In this document: positions 35,242 through 43,531 of the stretch, piece after piece
How positions within the stretch are numbered: position 1 is the stretch's first letter
How the letters are laid out: each line of letters begins with the position of its first letter
Assembly (NCBI RefSeq): GCF_026341825.1
Contig: NZ_JAPENY010000003.1
Location: forward strand, 1,054,001 to 1,118,000
Direction of reading: 5' to 3'
Length of the DNA stretch: 64,000 bases
From: Streptomyces sp. NBC_00620
Lineage (GTDB): Bacteria > Actinomycetota > Actinomycetes > Streptomycetales > Streptomycetaceae
The notes under the pieces: generated by a model
Database searches by the model: none
What the model saw: the letters and a program-made list of their open reading frames with translations, nothing else
Told to the model about the DNA's origin: nothing
Position numbers and translations under genes: made by a program

Positions 35242-36312
35242 ATGGATCTGCCGGTGATGCCCCCCGTGAAGCCGATGCTCGCCAAGTCCGTGGCGAAGAT
35301 TCCGCCGGACATGCACTACGAGGCGAAGTGGGACGGCTTCCGGGCGATCGTGTTCCGGGACGGCGACGAGATCGAGATCGGCAGTCGCACCGGGAAGACG
35401 CTGACCAGGTACTTCCCCGAGCTGGTCGAGGCGCTGCGGGAGCGGCTGCCGGCGCGCTGTGTGATGGACGGCGAGATCGTGATCGCCAGGGACGGGCGGC
35501 TCGACTTCGACGCGCTCACGGAACGGATCCATCCGGCGGACTCCCGGGTGCGCACGCTGGCCGAGCGGACGCCCGCCTCCTTCGTGGCCTTCGACCTGCT
35601 GGCACTGGCCGACCGCTCGCTGCTCGACGTCGAGCTGGGCGACCGGCGCGCCTTGCTGGTGATGGCGCTGTCCGGCGTCACCGCTCCGGTCCACGTCGCC
35701 CCGGCGACCACGGACATCGACGTGGCACGCCAGTGGTTCGAGCAGTACGAGGGCGCGGGTCTTGACGGTGTGATCGCCAAGCCGATCCATCTGCTCTACC
35801 GGCAGGACGAGCGCGCCATGTTCAAGATCAAGCACGAGCGGACGGCGGATGTCGTCGTCGCCGGTTACCGCTTCCACAAGAGCGGGCCGATCGTCGGTTC
35901 CCTGCTGCTGGGTCTGTACGACGACAAGGGCACCCTGCAGCACGTGGGGGTGAGCGCCGCGTTCCCGATGAAGCGGCGCGCGGAGCTGGTGGAGGAGCTG
36001 GAGCCGCTGCGTCTCGAGGACGTCGGGGAGCATCCCTGGGCCGCCTGGGCGGACGAGTCGGCGCACGAGACGGCACGGTTGCCGGGCGCGCCCAGCCGGT
36101 GGTCGTCGAAGAAGGACCTCTCCTGGGTGCCGCTGCGGCCCGAGCGGGTGGCCGAGGTGGCGTACGACCACATGGAGAACGGCGTCCGGTTCCGTCACAC
36201 GGCCCGCTTCCGCCGCTGGCGCCCCGACCGCACCGCCGAGAGCTGCACGTACAGCCAGCTGGAGGAGCCGGTGGGCTACGACCTCGCGGAGATCTTCAGC
36301 CCACAGGACTGA
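35242..36312 (+). CDS. ATP-dependent DNA ligase (LigD ligase type)
   Basis: 356-aa ATP-dependent ligase. Motif I is EAKWDGFRA with the adenylated Lys29; motif III-like VAFDLLAL, motif IV GLDGVIAKP and motif V FKIKHERTADVVV are present, followed by an OB-fold. It seals double-strand breaks after end processing. The start ATG is 75 bp from the divergent polymerase gene, so the two may share a regulatory region. It has no nuclease or polymerase domain. Confidence 0.93.
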   Translation: MDLPVMPPVKPMLAKSVAKIPPDMHYEAKWDGFRAIVFRDGDEIEIGSRTGKTLTRYFPELVEALRERLPARCVMDGEIVIARDGRLDFDALTERIHPADSRVRTLAERTPASFVAFDLLALADRSLLDVELGDRRALLVMALSGVTAPVHVAPATTDIDVARQWFEQYEGAGLDGVIAKPIHLLYRQDERAMFKIKHERTADVVVAGYRFHKSGPIVGSLLLGLYDDKGTLQHVGVSAAFPMKRRAELVEELEPLRLEDVGEHPWAAWADESAHETARLPGAPSRWSSKKDLSWVPLRPERVAEVAYDHMENGVRFRHTARFRRWRPDRTAESCTYSQLEEPVGYDLAEIFSPQD

Positions 36313-36486
36313 CCACGCCGATCAGCCCCTCGTCCCACCCTCCCCCGAAGCCCCGAACCTCCTCCGATGCATCCCGCTGAGCCGAACAGCTCACTTGACG
36401 CGCGCAATCACAACCGAACGGGTATGGCCACCGATGAACCTATAAGCGCACAATCGATGACACGGGACAGGGTGGCCACGGTGGGC

Positions 36487-37482
36487 ATGCGACAGATGGC
36501 GCGGATGCGGCGCGGCGCGATGACGGCGGCGCTGCTCGCCGCCGCGATGACGGGCTCCCTGATCACGGGCTGCACCGCGGGCGGCGACGCGATCGACGAC
36601 GGGCGCGGGAACAACCAGATCCCGGGCCCGAGCCAGGGGACCGAGAGCCCCACCCCTCCCGCGAGCTCCGGTTCGGTACTCGCCGTGAAGATCGACAATG
36701 TGCATGCGGCCCGCCCCCAGACGGGTCTGGAAGCGGCGGACATCGTGTACGCGGAGCAGGTCGAGGGCGGTCTGAGCCGGCTGATGGCGGTCTACGCGAG
36801 CAAGCTGCCGAAGGTGGTCGGCCCGGTGCGCAGCGCGCGCGAGTCAGACCTTGAGCTGCTGCGCCAGTTCGACGAGCCGACGCTGGCCTTCTCGGGCGCC
36901 CAGCGCAAGCTGCTGCCGCTGATCAACAAGGCGCCGCTGCGCGCACACCCGCCCGGCAAGGCATCCGAGGACGCCTACTACCGGGGCACGGGCAAGTCCG
37001 CCCCGCACAATCTCTATCTGCGCCCCCAGCGGCTGGCGGCATCCGCACCGGGCTCCGGGGCCCTCACCACCGGGTTCCACTTCGGCACGGCGCCCGCGGG
37101 CGGCAGCCCGGAGACCTCACGCACGGTGAAGTTCCCCGCGGCCCGTTTCACCTTCACCTGGTCCGAGAGCCGGCAGCGCTGGCTGGTGGCCATGGACGGA
37201 ACCCCGACGGTGACGACGGACGGGAACAGGGTGGCTCCCGCGACGGTCGTCGTGCAGTACGTGAAGGTCCGCAAGTCCAAGTACCACGACATCCTCGGCA
37301 GCAACTCGCCGTACACGGAGACGGTGGGCTCGGGGACCGCGAAGGTGTTGCGCGACGGCCGCGTCTTCAACGTGAACTGGGCGCGCCCCAGAGCCACGGA
37401 CGGTACGGAGTTCACGACGGCGGACGGAGCGCCGATGAACTTCGCGAAGGGCCAGGTGTGGGTGGTCTTCGCGAAGGCCTGA
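36487..37482 (+). CDS. DUF3048 lipoprotein
   Basis: 331-aa exported lipoprotein. The n-region RQMARMRRG is followed by a hydrophobic helix and lipobox LITGC. After a Pro/Ser/Thr-rich linker comes a DUF3048 domain (LAVKIDNVHAARPQTGLEAADIVYAEQVEGGLSRLMAVYAS, VGPVRSARESDLELLRQF). The YerB family is of unknown function in Gram-positive cell envelopes. Start choice is uncertain: ATG 36487 gives a normal signal peptide; in-frame GTG 36472, ATG 36457 and ATG 36424 are alternatives without a clear ribosome-binding site. Confidence 0.85.
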   Translation: MRQMARMRRGAMTAALLAAAMTGSLITGCTAGGDAIDDGRGNNQIPGPSQGTESPTPPASSGSVLAVKIDNVHAARPQTGLEAADIVYAEQVEGGLSRLMAVYASKLPKVVGPVRSARESDLELLRQFDEPTLAFSGAQRKLLPLINKAPLRAHPPGKASEDAYYRGTGKSAPHNLYLRPQRLAASAPGSGALTTGFHFGTAPAGGSPETSRTVKFPAARFTFTWSESRQRWLVAMDGTPTVTTDGNRVAPATVVVQYVKVRKSKYHDILGSNSPYTETVGSGTAKVLRDGRVFNVNWARPRATDGTEFTTADGAPMNFAKGQVWVVFAKA

Positions 37483-37505
37483 CCCCGAAGGCCGAGCGAC
37501 AGGCC

Positions 37506-37970
37506 CTAGCGCTGGGTGACGAGCGGCTCCGCCGGATTGCGGAGCCCCTCCGCCGCGTCCGAGACGCGCCGGATGAGGTCGAAGAACAGGGCCTGCTCGT
37601 CGGTGGAGAGCGGGGCCAGGAAGACCTGGTTCATCCGTGCCGTGCGGACGGTCAGCTTGCGGTGCGTGCGCGTCCCCTCGTCCGTGAGGCGCAGCAGGAA
37701 GCGGCGGCCGTCCTGGGGGTCGCGCACCTTGTCGAGCAGGCCGCGCCGCCCGAGCCTGCTGATGACCTCGGCGATGGTGGACCGGTCCAGGCCCACCCGC
37801 TCCCCCACCGTGCGCTGGTCCATGCCCGGCTCCGCGACGAGCGCGTTGAGCACCGCGAACTGCGGCGAGGTGATCTCCTCGGACACCATCGTGTTCCACA
37901 GCAGGTAGTGCGCCTGCTGCAGTCGCCGGGCCAGGTGCCCGGGGTGGGTGGAGAGGTCCACCGCGGCCAT
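37506..37970 (-). CDS. pcaV: MarR-family repressor PcaV
   Basis: 154-aa MarR regulator divergent from the pca operon. In S. coelicolor the protein in this position, PcaV, represses the operon until protocatechuate binds. The winged helix runs from about residue 35 (SPQFAVLNALVAEPG) through QRTVGERVGLDRSTIAEVISRLGRRGLL to the wing RDPQDGRRFLLRLTDEG, with dimerisation helices at both ends. ATG at 37970 follows AGGAG at ideal spacing. The identification rests on synteny and family. Confidence 0.9.
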   Translation of the reverse strand: MAAVDLSTHPGHLARRLQQAHYLLWNTMVSEEITSPQFAVLNALVAEPGMDQRTVGERVGLDRSTIAEVISRLGRRGLLDKVRDPQDGRRFLLRLTDEGTRTHRKLTVRTARMNQVFLAPLSTDEQALFFDLIRRVSDAAEGLRNPAEPLVTQR

Positions 37971-38027
37971 GTGCGCTCCTCGGCTCGGCCCGTGCGGCGC
38001 CGCGTAGGCGCCACTCGTACGGATCAA

Positions 38028-38050
38028 ATTCGTTGGTGTACTGAACGATA
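38028..38050. promoter_or_regulatory. Operator candidate near pcaV
   Basis: Inverted repeat TCGTT (38030-38034) and AACGA (38044-38048) with a 9-bp spacer containing GTGTACTG, 60-78 bp upstream of the pcaV start. A possible autoregulatory PcaV site. Confidence 0.35.
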
Positions 38051-38115
38051 CCCGGCCACACCGCCGCCTGTCTCGTCGCGTTCCAAGACTCTCACCTGCA
38101 CATTCCCTGGAGGTC

Positions 38116-38144
38116 TTGACTGAAGTGGGTCCGGGTGGCAGCGT
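38116..38144 (+). promoter_or_regulatory. Probable pcaI promoter
   Basis: TTGACT (38116-38121) and CAGCGT (38139-38144), 17 bp apart, on the strand of the pca operon about 78 bp before pcaI. The palindrome just downstream would let a repressor block it. Confidence 0.45.
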
Positions 38145-38161
38145 ATTTGAAACCTCGAAGA

Positions 38162-38184
38162 AATAATCAGTGCCCTGACTAATT
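38162..38184. promoter_or_regulatory. Candidate PcaV operator
   Basis: An imperfect palindrome of MarR-box size, AT-rich at both ends, with perfect core TCAG-TGCC-CTGA at 38167-38178. It lies about 18 bp after the -10 hexamer and 38 bp before pcaI, a good position for repression. Confidence 0.5.
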
Positions 38185-38221
38185 GGGGCGCTGGACGCTC
38201 GGGAGAGATGGGGCTTCTCGG

Positions 38222-39004
38222 ATGGACAAGGTGGTCGCCACAGCCGCGGAGGCGGTGGCCGATGTGCCGGACGGCGCGACACTCGCGGTCGGCGGTTTCG
38301 GCCTCAGCGGCGTGCCGAACGTGCTGATCCAGGCCCTGTACGAGCGCGGTGTCACCGGGCTCGGGGTGGTCTCCAACAACTGCGGGGCGATGGAGTCCGG
38401 CCTCGCGGTGCTGCTCGCGGCCGGGCGGATCGCCCGCGTCACCGGCTCGTACATCGGCGCGAACAAGGAGTTCGCCCGCCAGTACCTGGCCGGCGAGCTC
38501 GAGGTCGAGATGATCCCGCAGGGCACCCTCGCCGAGCGGCTGCGCGCCGGTGGCGCCGGGATTCCCGCGTTCTACACCCCGGCCGGTGTCGGCACCCAGG
38601 TCGCGGACGGCGGACTGCCCTGGCGCTACGACGGTGAGGGCGGCGTCGCGCTCGCCTCGCCGCCCAAGGAGGTGCGGGAGTTCGACGGCACGGAGTACGT
38701 GCTCGAGCACGGCATCCGTACCGACTTCGCCCTCGTACGCGCCGCCAAGGGCGACCGGCACGGGAACCTGGTCTTCAACAAGTCCACCCGGAACTTCAAC
38801 CCCCTGGCCGCGATGGCCGGGCGGCTGACGATCGCCGAGGTGGAGGAACTCGTCGAGCCCGGGGAGATCGACCCGGACGCGGTGCACCTGCCCGGCATCT
38901 TCGTGCAGCGTGTCGTCGCCCTCACGCCCGAGCAGGCGAACGCCAAGATGATCGAGCAGCGGACGGTCTCGGCGCCCGCGGCCAACGGAACGGTGAGCAA
39001 CTGA
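38222..39004 (+). CDS. pcaI: 3-oxoadipate CoA-transferase subunit A
   Basis: 260-aa alpha subunit of the succinyl-CoA:3-oxoadipate CoA-transferase, which activates 3-oxoadipate in the last-but-one step of the pathway. Typical elements are GGFGLSGVPNVLIQAL, GVVSNNCGAMESGLAVLL, and GTLAERLRAGGAGIPAFYTPAGVGT. First gene of the pca operon. ATG at 38222; the stop overlaps the pcaJ start by one base (TGATG). Confidence 0.95.
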   Translation: MDKVVATAAEAVADVPDGATLAVGGFGLSGVPNVLIQALYERGVTGLGVVSNNCGAMESGLAVLLAAGRIARVTGSYIGANKEFARQYLAGELEVEMIPQGTLAERLRAGGAGIPAFYTPAGVGTQVADGGLPWRYDGEGGVALASPPKEVREFDGTEYVLEHGIRTDFALVRAAKGDRHGNLVFNKSTRNFNPLAAMAGRLTIAEVEELVEPGEIDPDAVHLPGIFVQRVVALTPEQANAKMIEQRTVSAPAANGTVSN

Positions 39005-39648
39005 TGGCCTGGACCCGCGAACAGATGGCCGCCCGCGCCGCGCGCGAGCTCGAGGACGGCCAGTACGTGAACCTCGGCATCGGGCTGCCCACACTGATCC
39101 CGAACTACCTGCCGGACGACGTCGAGGTGATCCTGGAGTCGGAGAACGGCATCCTCGGCACCGGCCCGTACCCCACCGAGGACCAGGTCGACCCCGACCT
39201 GATCAACGCCGGCAAGGAGACCGTCACGGTCCTGCCCGGCGCCTCCTACTTCGACTCCTCGCTGTCCTTCGGGATGATCCGCGGCGGCCACATCGACGTC
39301 GCCGTGCTCGGGGCCATGCAGGTCTCCGCGGGCGGCGACCTCGCCAACTGGGCCATCCCCGGCAAGATGATCACCGGGATCGGCGGCGCGATGGACCTGG
39401 TGCACGGCGCCCGCACCGTCATCGTCGTCATGACGCACACCGCCAAGGACGGATCCCCGAAGATCCTGGAGGAGTGCGCGCTGCCGCTCACCGGGAAAGC
39501 GTGCGTGAACCGGGTCATCACCGATCTCGGCGTTCTCGACGTCACTGCGGAGGGCCTGGTCCTTGTGGAGACCGCGCCCGGCGTGGCGGTGGAAGAGATC
39601 GTGGCGAAGACCGCCGCGAAGGTTCACATCCCCGAGGGAGTCAACTGA
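39004..39648 (+). CDS. pcaJ: 3-oxoadipate CoA-transferase subunit B
   Basis: 214-aa beta subunit carrying the catalytic glutamate (Glu47 in the SENGILG motif) that forms the CoA thioester intermediate. Other family segments are YVNLGIGLPTLIPNYL and GGHIDVAVLGAMQV. It is coupled to pcaI and pcaF at both ends by TGATG-type overlaps, as expected for a stoichiometric complex. Confidence 0.95.
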   Translation: MAWTREQMAARAARELEDGQYVNLGIGLPTLIPNYLPDDVEVILESENGILGTGPYPTEDQVDPDLINAGKETVTVLPGASYFDSSLSFGMIRGGHIDVAVLGAMQVSAGGDLANWAIPGKMITGIGGAMDLVHGARTVIVVMTHTAKDGSPKILEECALPLTGKACVNRVITDLGVLDVTAEGLVLVETAPGVAVEEIVAKTAAKVHIPEGVN

Positions 39649-40859
39649 TGACCGGCCTGCGCGACGTCTACATCGTCGATGCCGTCCGTACCCCGTTCGG
39701 CAGGTACAACGGTTCCCTGGCCACCGTCCGCCCGGACGACCTGGCCGCCCACGCCATCCGTGAACTCCTCGCCCGTACACCGGACTTGGACCCCTCCCGG
39801 ATCGAGGACGTCTACTTCGGCAACGCCAACGGCGCCGGCGAGGAGAACCGCAACGTCGGACGTATGGCCGCGCTCCTCGCGGGCCTGCCCACCTCCGTGC
39901 CCGGCGTGACCGTCAACCGGCTGTGCGCCTCCGGGCTCGAAGCCGTCATCCAGGCCGCGCGGGCCATCGCGGTCGGCGACGCCTCCATCGCCCTGGCCGG
40001 CGGTGTCGAGTCGATGACCCGCGCCCCCTACGTCCTGCCCAAGAGCGACAGGCCCTTCCCGGCCGGGCACACCGAGCTGTACTCCACCACGCTCGGCTGG
40101 CGCATGGTCAACCCGAGGATGGACCCCCAGTGGACCATCCCGCTCGGCGAGTCGGCCGAACTCATCGCCGACAAGCACAAGATCACGCGCGAGCAGCAGG
40201 ACGAGTTCGCCCTCGCCAGCCACCGCAAGGCCGCCCGGGCCCAGGCGGACGGCCTCTTCGACGGCGAGCTGGCCCCGGTCTCCATCCCGCAGCGCAAGGG
40301 TGAGCCGCTCGTCTTCGGCGCCGACGAATGCGTACGCGACGACGCCTCCATCGCGGCGATGGCCAAGCTCAAGCCGTCCTTCCGGACCGAGAACGGCACC
40401 GTGACTGCGGGCAACGCCTCCCCGCTGAACGACGGCGCCGCGGCCCTGCTCCTTGTCGACGAGGAGGGGCTCGAAGCCACCGGCCGCGAGCCGCTGGCCC
40501 GCGTCTCGGCGTCCGGCGTCTCCGCGATCGAGCCGCAGTACTTCGGACTCGCTCCGGTCGAGGCCGTCAACCGCGCACTATTCAAGGCGGGCAAGACATT
40601 TGACGACCTGTCAACCCTGGAACTGAACGAGGCCTTCGCCGCGCAGGTCCTCGGCTGCGTGGCCGAGTGGCCCGAGTTCGACCCGCAGGTCCTCAACCCG
40701 CAGGGTGGCGCGATCGCCCTCGGTCACCCCCTCGGCGCCTCCGGAGCCCGCCTCGCCGGAACCGTCGCCCACCAACTCGCCCGCAAGGGCAGTGGAGTTG
40801 GTGTCGCCACCCTCTGCATCGGCGTGGGCCAGGGCCTCGCCCTCGTCCTGGAACGATAG
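39648..40859 (+). CDS. pcaF: 3-oxoadipyl-CoA thiolase
   Basis: 403-aa thiolase that splits 3-oxoadipyl-CoA into succinyl-CoA and acetyl-CoA, the last step of the pathway. The nucleophile is Cys93 in VNRLCASGLEAV. The histidine motif GHPLGASGAR and second cysteine CIGVGQG are present near the C-terminus, as are NEAFAAQVL. The ATG overlaps the pcaJ stop by one base. A 10-bp gap with a weak AGGAAG ribosome-binding site leads to pcaH. Confidence 0.95.
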   Translation: MTGLRDVYIVDAVRTPFGRYNGSLATVRPDDLAAHAIRELLARTPDLDPSRIEDVYFGNANGAGEENRNVGRMAALLAGLPTSVPGVTVNRLCASGLEAVIQAARAIAVGDASIALAGGVESMTRAPYVLPKSDRPFPAGHTELYSTTLGWRMVNPRMDPQWTIPLGESAELIADKHKITREQQDEFALASHRKAARAQADGLFDGELAPVSIPQRKGEPLVFGADECVRDDASIAAMAKLKPSFRTENGTVTAGNASPLNDGAAALLLVDEEGLEATGREPLARVSASGVSAIEPQYFGLAPVEAVNRALFKAGKTFDDLSTLELNEAFAAQVLGCVAEWPEFDPQVLNPQGGAIALGHPLGASGARLAGTVAHQLARKGSGVGVATLCIGVGQGLALVLER

Positions 40860-40869
40860 GAAGTCGACC

Positions 40870-41640
40870 ATGGCTCTCACTCAGTCGGACATCGACGTCG
40901 AGATCAAGGACCGCCAGGACGCGTACGACAAGGCGGTGGCCGGCGGCGGAGTGGTCCTGAACCACGCGCAGCGCGACTACGCCCCGTACCGCAGCTCGGT
41001 GCTGCGCCACCCCAAACAGCCGCTGGTCGCCGTGAGCGGTGGCGACCCGGAGACGGTCGAGCTGTCGGGTCCGGTCTTCGGCGTCACCGACATCACCGAG
41101 ATCGACAACGACCTCACCCGCCACCACCGGGGCGAGCCGATCGGCGAGCGCATGACCGTCTCGGGCCGGCTGCTGGACCGCGACGGCCGTCCGGTGCGCG
41201 GCCAGCTGGTCGAGGTCTGGCAGGCCAACGCCGCCGGCCGTTATGCCCATCTGCGCGAGCTGCACCCGGCGCCTCTGGACCCCAACTTCACCGGTGTGGG
41301 GCGGACCCTGACGGACGATCAGGGCCGGTACTCGTTCACCACGATCAAGCCGGGCCCCTACCCCTGGGGCAACCACACCAACGCGTGGCGGCCCGCCCAC
41401 ATCCACTTCTCGGTGTTCGGTACAGCCTTCACCCAGCGGCTCGTGACGCAGATGTACTTCCCGAGCGACCCGCTGTTCCCGTACGACCCGATCCTGAACT
41501 CCGTGACGGACACGGCGGCCCGCAACCGCCTGATCGCCACCTACAACCACGACCTCTCGGCGCCCGAGTTCTCGCTCGGCTACGAATGGGACATCGTCCT
41601 CGACGGTCCCTCCGCCACCTGGATCGAGGAAGGCCGTTGA
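40870..41640 (+). CDS. pcaH: Protocatechuate 3,4-dioxygenase beta subunit
   Basis: 256-aa catalytic subunit of the intradiol dioxygenase, which uses Fe(III) to cleave protocatechuate between the two hydroxylated carbons. The iron site is visible as tyrosines in GPYPWGN and the downstream region and the HxH pair in WRPAHIHFSVFG. The cofactor-binding beta-sandwich begins at MTVSGRLLDRDGRPVRGQLVEVWQANAAGRY. ATG at 40870 follows AGGAAG. PcaG follows after two bases. Confidence 0.95.
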   Translation: MALTQSDIDVEIKDRQDAYDKAVAGGGVVLNHAQRDYAPYRSSVLRHPKQPLVAVSGGDPETVELSGPVFGVTDITEIDNDLTRHHRGEPIGERMTVSGRLLDRDGRPVRGQLVEVWQANAAGRYAHLRELHPAPLDPNFTGVGRTLTDDQGRYSFTTIKPGPYPWGNHTNAWRPAHIHFSVFGTAFTQRLVTQMYFPSDPLFPYDPILNSVTDTAARNRLIATYNHDLSAPEFSLGYEWDIVLDGPSATWIEEGR

Positions 41641-41642
41641 GC

Positions 41643-42206
41643 ATGACCGAGCGGTTGCTCCCCACCCCGTCCCACACCATCGGCCCCTTCTACGGCTACG
41701 CGCTCCCCTTTCCCGAAGGCGGGCAGGTCGCACCCCAGGGCCACCCAGAGGCGATCACCCTGCACGGGTACGTGTTCGACGGCGCGGGCAAGCCGATCCC
41801 CGACGCCCTCCTGGACTTCTGGCAGGCGGCGCCCGACGGCTCCCTGACGGGCGCCCCCGGCTCGATGCGCCGCGATCCGTCCACGGGCGGCTTCCTGGGC
41901 CGCAACGGCATCGACTTCACCGGCTTCGGGCGGGTTCCCACCGACGCCGACGGGCACTACGCGCTGTCGACTCTGCCGCCGGGCAACGCCGGGCAGCCGT
42001 ACATCAGCGTGTGCGTGTTCGCGCGCGGCCTGACGAACCACCTCTTCACCCGCGCGTACCTCGCCGACGGCGCCGACCCGCTGCTCGACTCGCTCCCGGC
42101 CGACCGGCGCGCCACGCTGATCGCGGCCGGGGGCGCGAACCGGACGTACCGTTTCGACATCCGCCTTCAGGGCGAAGGCGAAACGGTCTTCCTGGAGTTC
42201 CAGTGA
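41643..42206 (+). CDS. pcaG: Protocatechuate 3,4-dioxygenase alpha subunit
   Basis: 187-aa structural partner of PcaH with the same fold (ITLHGYVFDGAGKPIPDALLDFWQAAPDG, GFGRVPTDADGHYALSTLPPG) but without the iron ligand set. Together they form the alpha-beta protomer. The stop overlaps the pcaB start in GTGA, so the genes are translationally coupled. Confidence 0.94.
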   Translation: MTERLLPTPSHTIGPFYGYALPFPEGGQVAPQGHPEAITLHGYVFDGAGKPIPDALLDFWQAAPDGSLTGAPGSMRRDPSTGGFLGRNGIDFTGFGRVPTDADGHYALSTLPPGNAGQPYISVCVFARGLTNHLFTRAYLADGADPLLDSLPADRRATLIAAGGANRTYRFDIRLQGEGETVFLEFQ

Positions 42207-43531
42207 CATTCGGTGATTCCGAAGCCCTGCTCGCCCCCGGGTGGGCGGGCTCCCCGGCGTCGGCCGCGACCAGCGACATCGCGTATCTGCAGGGGTTGCT
42301 CGACGCGGAGGCCGCGCTGACCCGCGCCCAGGCGTCCCTGGGACTGGCTCCGGCGGAGGCGGCCGACGCGGTGGACGCGGCCGCCGACGTCTCGGGCTTC
42401 GACGTACGCGCGATCGCGCTGCGCGCCCGTGACGGCGGCAATCCGGTGATCCCGCTGGTCGCGGATCTGACGGCGGCGGTCGGCGAGGAGTACGGGGCGT
42501 ACGTCCACCGGGGTGCGACGAGCCAGGACATCATGGACTCGGCCACCATGCTGGTCGCCGCGCGCACCCTGGATCTGGTCCTGGGGGATCTGGACCGTAC
42601 GGAGCGGGCACTGGCCCGGCTCGCGGCGGAGCACCGGGACACGGTGATGCCGGGCCGGACGCTGACCCAGCACGCAGTGCCGACGACCTTCGGGCTGAAG
42701 GCGGCCGGGTGGCGGTCGCTGATCCTTGACGCCAGGGACAGGGTCTCGGCCGTACGGGGTTCACTGCCCGCCCAACTGGGCGGTGCCGCCGGGACCTTGG
42801 CGGCGTTCACCGTGTTCGGCGCCGAGGACACCCGGGCCCTCACCGCCGCCTACGCCCGTGAACTCGGCCTCGCCGAGCCCGCGTTGCCCTGGCACACCCT
42901 TCGTACGCCGATCGGTGACCTGGCCGGAGCGCTGGCCTTTACGGCAGGGGCGCTGGGCAAGACCGCTGTCGACGTGCTCACGCTCGCCCGTACCGAGATC
43001 GCGGAGCTCGCCGAAGGCACCGGCGGCGGTTCGTCCGCCATGCCGCACAAGGCAAACCCCGTGCGGGCCACCCTCATTGCCGCCGGGGCCCGGCGCGCAC
43101 CTCAGCTCGCGGCCACGCTGTACGGGGCGATGACGGCCGAGGACGAGCGTCCCGCCGGGGCCTGGCATGCCGAATGGGAGCCGCTGCGGGACCTGCTGCG
43201 GCTCGTCGGCGGGGCGGCGCGCGATGCCGCGGAACTGGCCGAGGGACTACGGGTGAACGCGGACGCCATGCGTGAACACCTCGGCCTCACCCACGGGTTG
43301 ATCGTCTCCGAGCGGCTGGCCGCCTCGCTTGCTCCCGTGCTCGGGCGGGCCCGTGCCAAGGAGCTGCTGACGGCGACCGCGAAACGGGCCGTCGCCGAGA
43401 ACCGGCCCCTCCTGGAGCTGCTCGGCGAGGAGCCGGAGCTCAAGGACCTCGATCTCGCGGACCTCACCGACCCCACCCGCTACACGGGCTCCGCGGGAGC
43501 CCTCACCGACCGTGCCCTGGAGCGACGTTGA
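42203..43531 (+). CDS. pcaB: 3-carboxy-cis,cis-muconate cycloisomerase
   Basis: 442-aa enzyme of the fumarase/aspartase superfamily, converting 3-carboxymuconate into 4-carboxymuconolactone. The superfamily signature GSSAMPHKANPV (residues about 275-286) is intact, as is the HRGATSQDIMDSA segment (conserved TSxD) and TLTQHAVPTTFGLKAA. The GTG start overlaps pcaG by 4 nt. The stop overlaps the TTG start of pcaL. Confidence 0.94.
   Translation: MTFGDSEALLAPGWAGSPASAATSDIAYLQGLLDAEAALTRAQASLGLAPAEAADAVDAAADVSGFDVRAIALRARDGGNPVIPLVADLTAAVGEEYGAYVHRGATSQDIMDSATMLVAARTLDLVLGDLDRTERALARLAAEHRDTVMPGRTLTQHAVPTTFGLKAAGWRSLILDARDRVSAVRGSLPAQLGGAAGTLAAFTVFGAEDTRALTAAYARELGLAEPALPWHTLRTPIGDLAGALAFTAGALGKTAVDVLTLARTEIAELAEGTGGGSSAMPHKANPVRATLIAAGARRAPQLAATLYGAMTAEDERPAGAWHAEWEPLRDLLRLVGGAARDAAELAEGLRVNADAMREHLGLTHGLIVSERLAASLAPVLGRARAKELLTATAKRAVAENRPLLELLGEEPELKDLDLADLTDPTRYTGSAGALTDRALERR

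Noticed and set aside
37971..38282. N-terminal extension of PcaV (258 aa)
   Set aside because: It would cover the pca promoter and operator; AGGAG before 37970 and the normal MarR length favour the short form.
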